From J095 sp964407935 (lineage in GTDB: Bacteria; Chloroflexota; Anaerolineae; 4572-78; J111), in the NCBI GenBank assembly GCA_964407935.1, contig CAYOXS010000195.1:1-10918 (forward strand): a stretch of DNA of 10,918 nucleotides, read 5' to 3'. The first letter of the stretch is position 1, and the number at the start of each line of letters is the position of its first letter. Under the pieces are notes generated by a model, which was given only the letters and a program-made list of their open reading frames with translations, ran no database searches and was not told where the DNA came from. This document shows, piece by piece, positions 1 to 6,797 of this stretch. A program made the position numbers and the translations under genes.

Positions 1-2312
1 GGCCGGCTTTGGTGCCGCTGGCGCTGCTGCTGGCCGCGCTGCTGCTGCTCTACCGGGATACTCCTCGCCTCAAACTGGCCACAATTCTGGGGCTGGCGCT
101 GCTGGCCGGCGCGCTCCGTTTTAACCTGGCCCAACCCACGTTTGATAAAAACCACATTGCCTTTTACAACGATGGCCCCGCGCCGGTAAAAATCACCGGC
201 ACAGTTGCCGATGAGCCGGACGTGCGTGACAGCTACATCAACCTGCGGCTGCGCGTCGAATCGATTCACCGGAGCGGCGCGGCTCAACCGGTTGGCGGGC
301 TGGTACTGGTGCGCGCGCCGCGCTACCCGGCCCGCTTTTACGGCGACCGCCTGTCGGTGACGGGCCGGCTGGAAACGCCGCCCGTTTTTGATACCTTCAA
401 TTACAAAGATTATCTGGCCCGGTTTGGCCTGTACTCGATGATCCGCCGGCCGCGGATTGAAGTGCTGGAATCGGGGCAGGGGAATCCGTTTTGGGCGGCC
501 ATGTACGCCTTCAAAACCCGCGCCTCGGAGAGCATCAACCGCAGCCTGGCCGAACCCTACGCCTCGCTGCTCAACGGGATTTTGCTGGGCATTGAAACGG
601 GCATCCCCCGCGTCCTGTACGAATCATTCAATCTGACCGGCACCTCGCACGTGATTGTCATTTCCGGCAGCAACATTTCGGTAATCGCCGCGATTTTGCT
701 GCTGCTGGGCCAGCACATCTTTGGCAAACAGTACGCGCCGCCGCTGGCCATCATCGGCATTGGGCTGTACACCTTTTTGGTTGGCGCTGATGCGGCCGTA
801 AGCCGCGCGGCGGTGATGGGCCTGGTTTTTGTGCTGGCAATCTGGTCGGGCCGGCCGGGCATGGCCATTAACGCCCTGTTCTTTTCGGGGCTGGTTTTAT
901 CGCTGCTCAACCCGCTCATTCTGTGGGACGTGGGATTCCAATTGAGTTTTATGGCCACCCTCGGCCTGATTGTGCTGGTGCCGCCGCTGGAACGCGTTGC
1001 TTTTGCCGCGCTCCAGCGCGTTTTCAACACCGAACACGTTGGCCTGGTGATGGCCCTGCTCACCGAACTGTTGCTCATCACTGTGGCCGCCCAAATTATC
1101 ACCGGCCCGCTGATTATCTATCACTTTGGCCGGCTGTCGCTGGTGGCGTTGCTGTCCAATTTGCTGATTTTACCGGCCCAGCCGCCGATTATGATTGTGG
1201 GCGGGCTGGCCGCGCTGGGGGGGATGGTGTGGCCGTTGCTGGGCCAGTTGCTCGGCTGGCTGGTTTATTTGCCGCTGGCCTGGACGGTGTGGGTGGTAGA
1301 ACAGACCCAGCGCCTGCCGCTGGCCTCGCTGGATTTGGGCGGCTTTCCGCTGGGGCTGCTGCTGGCCGGCTACGCCGCACTGGCGGCCGGAGTGTGGTGG
1401 CTCAACCAGCCGCGGCTGGCCGCCGCCGGTCGTCCCCGCTTTCGGCTGCCGGAACTGGGCACGCTCACCACCCGGCTGTGGCTGGGCGGCGCGGGCGTGT
1501 CGGCGCTGCTGGTTTGGCTGGCGCTCCTTTCACTGCCCGACGGCCGGCTGCACGTGGCTTTTCTGGATGTGGGCCAGGGCGACGCCATCCTCATTACCAC
1601 GCCCGATGGCCGGCAAATTTTGATCGATGGCGGGCCATCGGCCACCGATTTGAGCTGGCGATTGGGCCAGCAGATGCCTTTTTGGGATCACTCGCTGGAT
1701 TTGGTGATCAACACCCACCCGGACAGCGACCATTTGGCCGGGCTGGTGCCGCTGCTGGAACGCTACCGGGTGGGCCGGGTGCTGGTTTGCGATCTGGCGC
1801 TGCGCAGCCAGCTTCAGCGCGAGTGGGAAGCCCGGCTGGAGCAACTGCAACTGGCCGAGACCACGGCTCACAGCGGCGCTCACATAGAGTTGGGCGCGGG
1901 GCTGAGCGCGGCCATCCTCAACCCCGGCCCGGCTTCGGCCAGCAGCGACGACGCCAACAATCACTCGGTGGTGCTGCGGCTGCAATACGGCCAGATTATT
2001 TTTTTACTGCCGGGCGACATTGAAACGCCGGTGGAGCAGGCGCTGGTGCGCAGCGGCGCGCCGCTGGCAGCCACGGTGCTCAAAAGCCCGCACCACGGCA
2101 GCAACACCTCCTCCAGCGAACCATTTCTGGCGGCGGTTAGCCCGCAGTTGGCCATTATTTCGGTGGGGGCCGATAATCGCTTTGGCCACCCCTCGCCGGA
2201 AATTTTGCAACGCTACGCCGAACACGGCATCAGCGTGCTCCGCACCGATGAGCGCGGCACCATCGAGCTGATTACCGACGGGCAGCGGCTGTGGGTGGAA
2301 ACAGCGCGATAA
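1..2312 (+). CDS. comEC: ComEC/Rec2 family DNA internalization protein, 5' partial
   Basis: ComEC forms the inner-membrane channel that takes up single-stranded DNA during natural transformation. The frame is open from the left edge (first full codon at 3), and the first possible start, TTG at 9, falls inside a hydrophobic helix, so some N-terminal residues are missing. Numbered from position 9: N-terminal hydrophobic helices, a DUF4131-like soluble part (about 30-165), a Competence-domain membrane core with many Leu-rich helices (about 170-510), then a C-terminal metallo-beta-lactamase-like domain. That domain shows FLDVGQGD at 518-525, HPDSDH at 570-575, LPGDIE near 670 and PHHGSN at 694-699, matching the metal-binding pattern of ComEC nuclease-type domains. 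About 768 residues are visible, the usual size for a full three-domain ComEC, and no frameshift is seen. It faces the dhaK operon tail to tail, so it is an unrelated neighbour. Identity is very secure; whether the organism is competent is not shown. Confidence 0.95.
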   Translation, partial: PALVPLALLLAALLLLYRDTPRLKLATILGLALLAGALRFNLAQPTFDKNHIAFYNDGPAPVKITGTVADEPDVRDSYINLRLRVESIHRSGAAQPVGGLVLVRAPRYPARFYGDRLSVTGRLETPPVFDTFNYKDYLARFGLYSMIRRPRIEVLESGQGNPFWAAMYAFKTRASESINRSLAEPYASLLNGILLGIETGIPRVLYESFNLTGTSHVIVISGSNISVIAAILLLLGQHIFGKQYAPPLAIIGIGLYTFLVGADAAVSRAAVMGLVFVLAIWSGRPGMAINALFFSGLVLSLLNPLILWDVGFQLSFMATLGLIVLVPPLERVAFAALQRVFNTEHVGLVMALLTELLLITVAAQIITGPLIIYHFGRLSLVALLSNLLILPAQPPIMIVGGLAALGGMVWPLLGQLLGWLVYLPLAWTVWVVEQTQRLPLASLDLGGFPLGLLLAGYAALAAGVWWLNQPRLAAAGRPRFRLPELGTLTTRLWLGGAGVSALLVWLALLSLPDGRLHVAFLDVGQGDAILITTPDGRQILIDGGPSATDLSWRLGQQMPFWDHSLDLVINTHPDSDHLAGLVPLLERYRVGRVLVCDLALRSQLQREWEARLEQLQLAETTAHSGAHIELGAGLSAAILNPGPASASSDDANNHSVVLRLQYGQIIFLLPGDIETPVEQALVRSGAPLAATVLKSPHHGSNTSSSEPFLAAVSPQLAIISVGADNRFGHPSPEILQRYAEHGISVLRTDERGTIELITDGQRLWVETAR

Positions 2313-2403
2313 GGGAGCATTTCAGGATGATCGCCTGTTTGAGTAAGGCGCGCAGCTAAACCCCGGTGGGCTGAATAAAGTTGTCGGCACAGATCAGCGG
2401 AAC

Positions 2404-2463
2404 AAAAAAGATGCCTTCATCCGAGCAGCCCGGTATCGTTTGGACTCGCGGGATGAAGGCATC
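2404..2463 (-). terminator. Intrinsic terminator of the dha/aldolase operon
   Basis: Read on the minus strand, a perfect 13-bp stem (GATGCCTTCATCC at 2463-2451 pairing with GGATGAAGGCATC at 2422-2410) with a 28-nt loop is followed directly by six Ts (complement of 2409-2404). It lies 30 nt past the dhaK stop, which is where the operon end is expected. On the plus strand no T run follows the stem, so it looks one-directional and is unlikely to terminate comEC efficiently. The loop contains further short complementary stretches that could extend the stem. Confidence 0.85.
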
Positions 2464-2492
2464 CGGGTAAAGATTTTGAAATTAGCAGAAGT

Positions 2493-3536
2493 TTAAAAGA
2501 CGCGGATTGGAATTTCTGCCGGAGCCAGGAAGAGTTTCTTCAATTGGTCATCAACCTTGCACAGTGTAATGGACATACCGGCCATTTCCAACGACGTGCA
2601 ATACTCGCCAACGTAGCTGCGCCAGATTTTGAAGCCCTTTTTCTCTAATTGTTCATGGACATAGCCGTAAACCAGATACAGTTCAGAAATCGGCGTACCG
2701 CCCAGCCCGTTCACCATCAGCGCTACTTCGTCGCCGCTGCCAAAAACCGAGTCGGCCGTACCGGTCTGGTTGCCGTCTTCGTCAAATATAGGCTTGCGGT
2801 CGGTTAAAATGGCCTGAATCATTTCATCAGCAATTTCATTGGCGCTGACCAGCTTTTTGCGGGCGCGGCCCGGCTCGCCGTGAATCCCAACGCCCATTTC
2901 CATTTCATCTTCTTGCAGGGTGAAGATGGGTTGCCCCTTAGCCGGCGGCGTGCAGCCGGTAAGCGCCATCCCCATTGAGCGGGTCACCGAGTTGACCTTC
3001 TGGCCGAGTTCAACCAGTTCGTCCAGCGAAGCGCCCTCTTCTGAGGCGGCGCCCACGGCCTTGATCACAAAGAAGTTACCGGCCACACCGCGGCGGCCAA
3101 CCGTCCAGGTGCTGTTCTGCACGGCGACATCGTCATCAACATAGATTGTTTTGACCAAAATGTCCTCGGCTTCAAGCATTTCGGCGGCGGTTTCAAAGGA
3201 CATGCGGTCGCCGGTATAGTTGTTGACAATATGCAGAATACCTTTGGGAGAGTTCAACAGCTTGGATGACTCAACCACGTTCCCCATCGGCGGGGCGGCA
3301 AACACATCACCCGGGCAAGCGCCATCGAGCATCCCCTTGCCAACGGCCATAATGTGAGCCGGTTCGTGGCCAGAGCCGGACCCCTGCACAATTGAAACCT
3401 TGTTGGGGTTGGGCGCGTCGGCGCGCATAACCAGGTTGTATTCGGGCACCCACTTAATTTTACCCGGGTTGGCGGCGGCAATTCCCTTCATCATTTCGGG
3501 GACAAACTGCTTGGCGTCATTCATTAGTTTCTTCAT
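2493..3536 (-). CDS. dhaK: Dihydroxyacetone kinase, DhaK subunit
   Basis: DhaK binds dihydroxyacetone covalently as a hemiaminal and, with DhaL, phosphorylates it to DHAP in the cytosol. The product is 347 aa, close to E. coli DhaK (356). Visible hallmarks: QGSGSGHEPAH (51-61) with His57, NYTGD (106-110) with Asp110 as the likely catalytic acid, and GVGIHGEPG (215-223) with His219 as the substrate-linking histidine. I chose the ATG at 3536 (MKKLMNDAKQ), where the family's N-terminus begins. An AGGAG sits 9 nt upstream, whereas an in-frame ATG 11 codons further out (3569) would put that site inside the gene. It is the last gene of a minus-strand operon, separated from its partner dhaL by the transaldolase gene. 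No PTS-type DhaM is in the window, so the phosphate donor (ATP or a DhaM elsewhere) is open. A relative acting on erythrulose (DerK/LerK type) cannot be excluded. Confidence 0.95.
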   Translation of the reverse strand: MKKLMNDAKQFVPEMMKGIAAANPGKIKWVPEYNLVMRADAPNPNKVSIVQGSGSGHEPAHIMAVGKGMLDGACPGDVFAAPPMGNVVESSKLLNSPKGILHIVNNYTGDRMSFETAAEMLEAEDILVKTIYVDDDVAVQNSTWTVGRRGVAGNFFVIKAVGAASEEGASLDELVELGQKVNSVTRSMGMALTGCTPPAKGQPIFTLQEDEMEMGVGIHGEPGRARKKLVSANEIADEMIQAILTDRKPIFDEDGNQTGTADSVFGSGDEVALMVNGLGGTPISELYLVYGYVHEQLEKKGFKIWRSYVGEYCTSLEMAGMSITLCKVDDQLKKLFLAPAEIPIRVF

Positions 3537-3545
3537 TGAAATAAT

Positions 3546-3550
3546 CTCCT
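3546..3550 (-). promoter_or_regulatory. Ribosome binding site deciding the dhaK start
   Basis: AGGAG on the minus strand, 9 nt before the ATG at 3536. It supports the shorter reading frame over the upstream in-frame ATG at 3569. Confidence 0.75.
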
Positions 3551-3580
3551 TATGGCTATAGTGATGCAAATTGTTTAAAT

Positions 3581-3614
3581 GTCTCTTGTTTAGAGACCCG
3601 CTCCCGAAAGGGAG
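3581..3614 (-). repeat. Two adjacent hairpins between the transaldolase gene and dhaK
   Basis: In the 91-nt gap before dhaK there are two small perfect inverted repeats: GTCTCT/AGAGAC (3581-3586 and 3592-3597, 5-nt loop) and CTCCC/GGGAG (3601-3605 and 3610-3614, 4-nt loop), 3 nt apart. In the operon transcript they would stack just after the transaldolase stop. No U run follows, so they look more like mRNA-stabilising or processing structures than a terminator. Their function is inferred. Confidence 0.5.
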
Positions 3615-3627
3615 GTGTACCCACGTT

Positions 3628-4854
3628 TCAGGCCGCCACCGGTTCGCGTCCTCTAACGGTCGCTATTCGCTGGCCAACGTATTCTTCCAGGCCGGCCATC
3701 GCCTTGGAAAAATTGGCCACTGTATCCAGTGTGGCCGGGTGGCTGTTAAACTGTTCCAGCCACATCCCATTTGGATCATACGCCTGGAGGGCGTAGGGGA
3801 TTTGCAGCAGTTTATCGAGCACGCGCTGCGGCACCTGCACCGTCTCAATATCCTCAAAAACCAGATCATCGCCAACCGTAAACAGCGGCTCCAATACGTA
3901 AGGCGGGCAGGTAAACACCACCTCACCGGCCAGCTTTTCAATATCCCAAAATTTAGATTTACCCGCCACCAATGGCCCCTGACGCATCGAACAGACCAGC
4001 ATTTTGCTGGGGTAGCCTTCTTCTTTGAGCATACGATAGGCCCGCTGAAAGACGGCAATCCCAAACCAGTGCCGTTCCTGCCAGGTCAGTTCAATACCCT
4101 GGCGGCGAGCCTGCACCATCAACGCGTCATTTTCAGTGAGCCGGCCAACCATCATGGTAATAACCGCCCGCCATTTGGCAGGATCAACCGTTTCGGGGAG
4201 ATAATAGGAACCTTTTTGGACCAGATGCAACCCTTCGGCGGTGGCTCTGGCCGAGGCCAGAATTTGGGGCAAAGTAAAACAGGTGGTGGTGTTGGTAGAA
4301 ATGCCTTTAGCTGCCAGCGCGCGCAACACGTCGATACCTTCGGTGCTGCCCGGCACTTTGATCATAACGTTGGGATGCAGCGCCCTCAGCTCCTCGGCCT
4401 GGGCAATCATCACCTCGGTTTCGGTGAACAGACGCGGGTCGAGCTGGCCCGAAATCCAGCCATAGCGCCCCTGCGAGGCTTGCCAGATGGGCAGCATCAT
4501 TTCTGCGCCTTGTTTGACAACCTCTTTATAGGTGAGCCAGGATAACTCTTTTTGGTCAAGGTCAGGGTTAGATTGGATCAGGGTATCAATCCACTCGTCC
4601 CAAAATTTGGGGTCGCTTTTGATTGCGGCCAGCGACAGGGGCGGGTTGGTGGTGCAACCACGCAACATACTGCCGGCTGGATTTTTGGGGTTGTAAAGGC
4701 GCTGAAGTTGCTCTTCCAGGGTTGATTTTTTGGCCGGGGCGGCGGAGGCCAGCATTGTTTGCACCCACTTGTCATAAACCAGGGGCGAGGAGTCCCACCA
4801 GATTTCCAGGTCTGGGTGGACACTTGCTAAACGTTCAATTGGGCTTTCTGTCAT
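3628..4854 (-). CDS. Transaldolase family protein with FSA-like Gln in the active site
   Basis: Class I aldolase of the transaldolase/fructose-6-phosphate aldolase family, which forms a Schiff base with a ketose phosphate through lysine. At 408 aa it is longer than TalB (317) or FSA (220). Aligned by eye to E. coli TalB: WWDSS with Asp21, TTNPP (68-72), Lys166 in VMIKVPGS as the Schiff-base lysine, Asn188 and Thr190 in STNTTT, MMVGR (234-238) and Arg291 in CSMRQGP as the phosphate-binding arginine. Two positions differ: TalB Glu96 aligns with Gln137 (ISGQLDPRL), as in FSA (Gln59), and TalB Phe178 with Met235. Retained core residues argue for an active enzyme; Gln137 hints at releasing free dihydroxyacetone, which fits the flanking dhaL and dhaK. 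A standard transaldolase, or another sugar-phosphate substrate, remains possible. An AGGAGG 8 nt before ATG 4854 supports the start. Confidence 0.88.
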   Translation of the reverse strand: MTESPIERLASVHPDLEIWWDSSPLVYDKWVQTMLASAAPAKKSTLEEQLQRLYNPKNPAGSMLRGCTTNPPLSLAAIKSDPKFWDEWIDTLIQSNPDLDQKELSWLTYKEVVKQGAEMMLPIWQASQGRYGWISGQLDPRLFTETEVMIAQAEELRALHPNVMIKVPGSTEGIDVLRALAAKGISTNTTTCFTLPQILASARATAEGLHLVQKGSYYLPETVDPAKWRAVITMMVGRLTENDALMVQARRQGIELTWQERHWFGIAVFQRAYRMLKEEGYPSKMLVCSMRQGPLVAGKSKFWDIEKLAGEVVFTCPPYVLEPLFTVGDDLVFEDIETVQVPQRVLDKLLQIPYALQAYDPNGMWLEQFNSHPATLDTVANFSKAMAGLEEYVGQRIATVRGREPVAA

Positions 4855-5023
4855 ACCAAATTCCTCCTGAAATTAGAGCCAGCGAGGTAATTCCGGTACA
4901 GCCTGGTGCCCGTTTGCTTGGCGAAATGAGCCAATTTATGATACTATACTAAAAGGCACGACGTAGCTGCCACTGACAAACCCTGTCGCTGGCAATGGAT
5001 ATTCCATAAGCTGCGCGGAGATG

Positions 5024-5154
5024 CTGCTGCTACAGCATGTCCACTTCGTGTTCAAGTTTTTCCCCGTAAAGGCCGGGCACAACCCGGCCTTTACATTTTA
5101 GGCAGGCAATCAAAGGGCCTGGTTGTGATAATCCGGCCAAACTGCTGCTACAGC
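5024..5154. repeat. 13-bp direct repeat flanking a hairpin
   Basis: CTGCTGCTACAGC occurs at 5024-5036 and again, identically, at 5142-5154. The copies flank the 12-bp hairpin at 5066-5094. The arrangement could be the remnant of a small inserted repeat element or a chance feature of GC-rich spacer DNA. Confidence 0.55.
5066..5094. repeat. Perfect 12-bp hairpin in the dhaL-transaldolase gap
   Basis: GTAAAGGCCGGG (5066-5077), a 5-nt loop (5078-5082), and its exact complement (5083-5094). On the minus strand it is followed by GGGGAAAAA rather than a U run, so it is not a classical terminator for dhaL. It could act as a transcript-processing, stability or attenuation element. Confidence 0.65.
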
Positions 5155-5170
5155 CTGGCCAGATTGATAC

Positions 5171-5815
5171 CTATAAGTTGGACTCCCACACTTCTACCAG
5201 TTTTTCGGCCATTACCGCAATGGCAATGGAGCCGGCATCGTAGGTGTCGCAACTTCGCTCACCGGTGTAGGAGGCCCGACCACGTTTGGCCACCAACGGT
5301 TTGATTTCCTCGGTTTTTTGACGGGCCACCAGCGCGGCGCTCTTGAGAGCATCGAATGTGGTGCCACCATTTTTAACAACCTGCTCAAATGCCTCGGTGG
5401 CCGGAATAAAGGCATCCAGCAGGGTTTTGTCGCCCAGATCAGATTTTCCCCGTTTTTTCATGCCTTCAATAGCCGCCCAAAGCATCTCCAGCAGGTCATC
5501 CATTACCAAATCCTGCTTGTCGCCGGCTTTGACTCCGGCCCGCAAAAAAGCCGTGCCCCAAATGCTGCCGGAGACACCGCCGACACTACTCATAAACGTT
5601 TGGGCCACATCTTTGAGAAAGTTGCCAGGGCTGGACCGGTTAAGGCTGTCCCACTTGGTAACGGTTACCGCTTCAAAACCGGTTGCGATAGAGATACCAA
5701 AATCACCATCACCCACCACGCCATCAAGCTCAGAAAAGTACGTTCGATTTGCAATAGCCACCTCACCCATTGTTTGAATGATGAGTTCGGTAGTTTCAAG
5801 ACTGGATTGAGCCAT
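5171..5815 (-). CDS. dhaL: Dihydroxyacetone kinase, DhaL subunit
   Basis: DhaL is the nucleotide-binding partner of DhaK and donates the phosphate to DHA. The product is 214 aa, matching E. coli DhaL (about 210). Hallmarks: the Mg-nucleotide motif with Asp31, Asp36 and Asp38 (ELDGVVGDGDFG, 29-40), SSVGG(V)SG (75-82), GDKT followed by the DAFIP helix, and KRGRASYTGERS near the C-terminus. The three metal-binding aspartates are intact. The residue after the last one is Phe39 instead of the usual His, and the following Asn is Ser42, so the nucleotide pocket is altered. AGGAG 6 nt before the ATG at 5815 supports the start. It sits 193 nt downstream of the cbbY-like gene and 316 nt upstream of the transaldolase gene, all on the minus strand, so it most likely shares the operon with dhaK although the two are not adjacent. 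Confidence 0.94.
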   Translation of the reverse strand: MAQSSLETTELIIQTMGEVAIANRTYFSELDGVVGDGDFGISIATGFEAVTVTKWDSLNRSSPGNFLKDVAQTFMSSVGGVSGSIWGTAFLRAGVKAGDKQDLVMDDLLEMLWAAIEGMKKRGKSDLGDKTLLDAFIPATEAFEQVVKNGGTTFDALKSAALVARQKTEEIKPLVAKRGRASYTGERSCDTYDAGSIAIAVMAEKLVEVWESNL

Positions 5816-5872
5816 ATTCCTCTCCTTTGAAAAAATAAGGCCAAACGGCCGGGGAATTGGGGCATTTCCGTT

Positions 5873-5959
5873 TTACATTTTGCTCTTTAGGAATTGTATT
5901 TTCTCGGCTGTTTTGCGAAATAATTCACTAAACAAACTGCGTTTTGCCTGGGAATGTAT
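5873..5959 (-). other. Orphan Shine-Dalgarno followed by a 28-codon frame lacking a standard start
   Basis: In the gap before dhaL, a perfect AGGAGG (minus strand, complement of 5970-5975) is followed 10 nt later by ATA, which opens a 28-codon frame ending in TAA at 5873. The peptide would be basic and helix-like (SLFSELFRKTAEKIQFLKSK). No ATG or GTG follows the site in any useful position; a TTG at 5935 lies inside the frame without its own SD. It may be the relic of a lost gene start, or an unusually initiated leader peptide. I do not claim it is a gene. Confidence 0.2.
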
Positions 5960-6008
5960 TAAATGTGTGCCTCCTTATTGTTGAGCAACAGGGGATGATA
6001 AAAGCCGG

Positions 6009-6797
6009 TTAGCCCTTGCGGCTGGCCAGAACTTTTTCCAAATCAGTAACGCTTAAATAGCCCGCTGGATTAGCCTTAGTGCGATTTTGCACGACAACTG
6101 CCTGTTCACCGTCGGGGTCACCCAGGCTGGAAAGCACCAGGGCGGCCTCGCTAAAATCTTCGTTTTGGGTGAGTTGGTTAAACGTGACCACGCAGGCCAT
6201 GCCCGCCGCAACCGCCGCCAACAGCCCGTTGCGCGAGTCTTCTACTACCACGCAATCGGCGGGATTAAGGTTGAGTTTTTCGGCTGCCAGGTTGTAAACA
6301 TCCGGCGCGGGTTTTTTGGCTTTAACCATATCCCCGGCAAAAACTCCCGCAAATTTAGCGGCTGTTTCGTTGCCCATTACGTGATATAACACCGCCTGCA
6401 CGGACGACAACGCCGAGGTGGAGCAGACTGCCAGCGTCCAGCCGTGCGCCAACGCCGCCTCGGCCAGCCGCTTCACCCCTGGCCGGCCCGGCATAGCCCC
6501 CGAGGCGACCAGCTCTTTATAAATTTCGCTTTTGCGTTTGTGCCAACCGGCTACGGTTTCCCACCACGCCTCCGACGAGGTCGGCACATTGTAAACCGCC
6601 CGAAAGTCATCATCCTGGCCCAGGCTGAACATGCGCTCTTTGCCGCCGCCAATTTTGACCTTATCGGCATATTGCGCCAGATTCCACTGCCAGTTGACGC
6701 CTTTTTCGCGCCACATTTGGTTAAACGCCACCAGATGCCCGTCGCGTTCGGTATCGGCCAGCACGCCATCACAATCAAAAATTAATGCTTTGGTCAT
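6009..6797 (-). CDS. CbbY-like HAD-superfamily sugar-phosphate phosphatase
   Basis: HAD hydrolase of the CbbY/beta-phosphoglucomutase group, 262 aa. Motif I is DCDGVLADTERDGH (8-21), with nucleophile Asp8 and acid/base Asp10; motif II is Ser126 in CSTS; motif III is Lys162 in KKPAPDVY; motif IV is Glu186-Asp187 in VVEDS. The cap carries KIGGGKERM (48-56), strongly resembling plant and proteobacterial CbbY, which dephosphorylates xylulose 1,5-bisphosphate to xylulose 5-phosphate and normally accompanies Rubisco. No Rubisco gene is present here. The start ATG overlaps the aldolase stop as ATGA, so the two are translationally coupled and probably act on the same metabolite: a ketose bisphosphate made by the aldolase is the natural guess. 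A different sugar phosphate, or mutase activity, is possible. The subfamily call is confident; the substrate is inferred. Confidence 0.88.
   Translation of the reverse strand: MTKALIFDCDGVLADTERDGHLVAFNQMWREKGVNWQWNLAQYADKVKIGGGKERMFSLGQDDDFRAVYNVPTSSEAWWETVAGWHKRKSEIYKELVASGAMPGRPGVKRLAEAALAHGWTLAVCSTSALSSVQAVLYHVMGNETAAKFAGVFAGDMVKAKKPAPDVYNLAAEKLNLNPADCVVVEDSRNGLLAAVAAGMACVVTFNQLTQNEDFSEAALVLSSLGDPDGEQAVVVQNRTKANPAGYLSVTDLEKVLASRKG

Larger units (their letters stand above)
4855..5170. other. 316-nt gap between dhaL and the transaldolase gene, no gene seen
   Basis: No coding region is convincing here. It holds the transaldolase RBS (AGGAGG, complement of 4863-4868), an AT-rich patch at about 4934-4954 that could serve as a weak internal minus-strand promoter (TATAGT-like, no good -35), a 12-bp hairpin at 5066-5094, a shorter ATGCTG/CAGCAT hairpin at 5021-5038, and a 13-bp direct repeat. 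The gap is long compared with the rest of the operon. Confidence 0.6.

Noticed and set aside
923..2023. 366-codon open frame on the plus strand
   Set aside because: It is in another frame of comEC, is rich in Gly, Ala and Arg, and the comEC frame carries all the conserved motifs.
2404..2463. Terminator also serving comEC
   Set aside because: On the plus strand the stem is followed by CGGGTAAAG with no T run, so only minus-strand termination is supported.
3571..4545. 324-codon open frame on the plus strand
   Set aside because: It lies antisense to the transaldolase gene, has no family resemblance and no RBS; its length is a by-product of the codon bias of the real gene.
5066..5094. Intrinsic terminator after dhaL
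   Set aside because: The 12-bp stem is strong, but on the minus strand it is followed by GGGGAAAAA; the required U run is absent.
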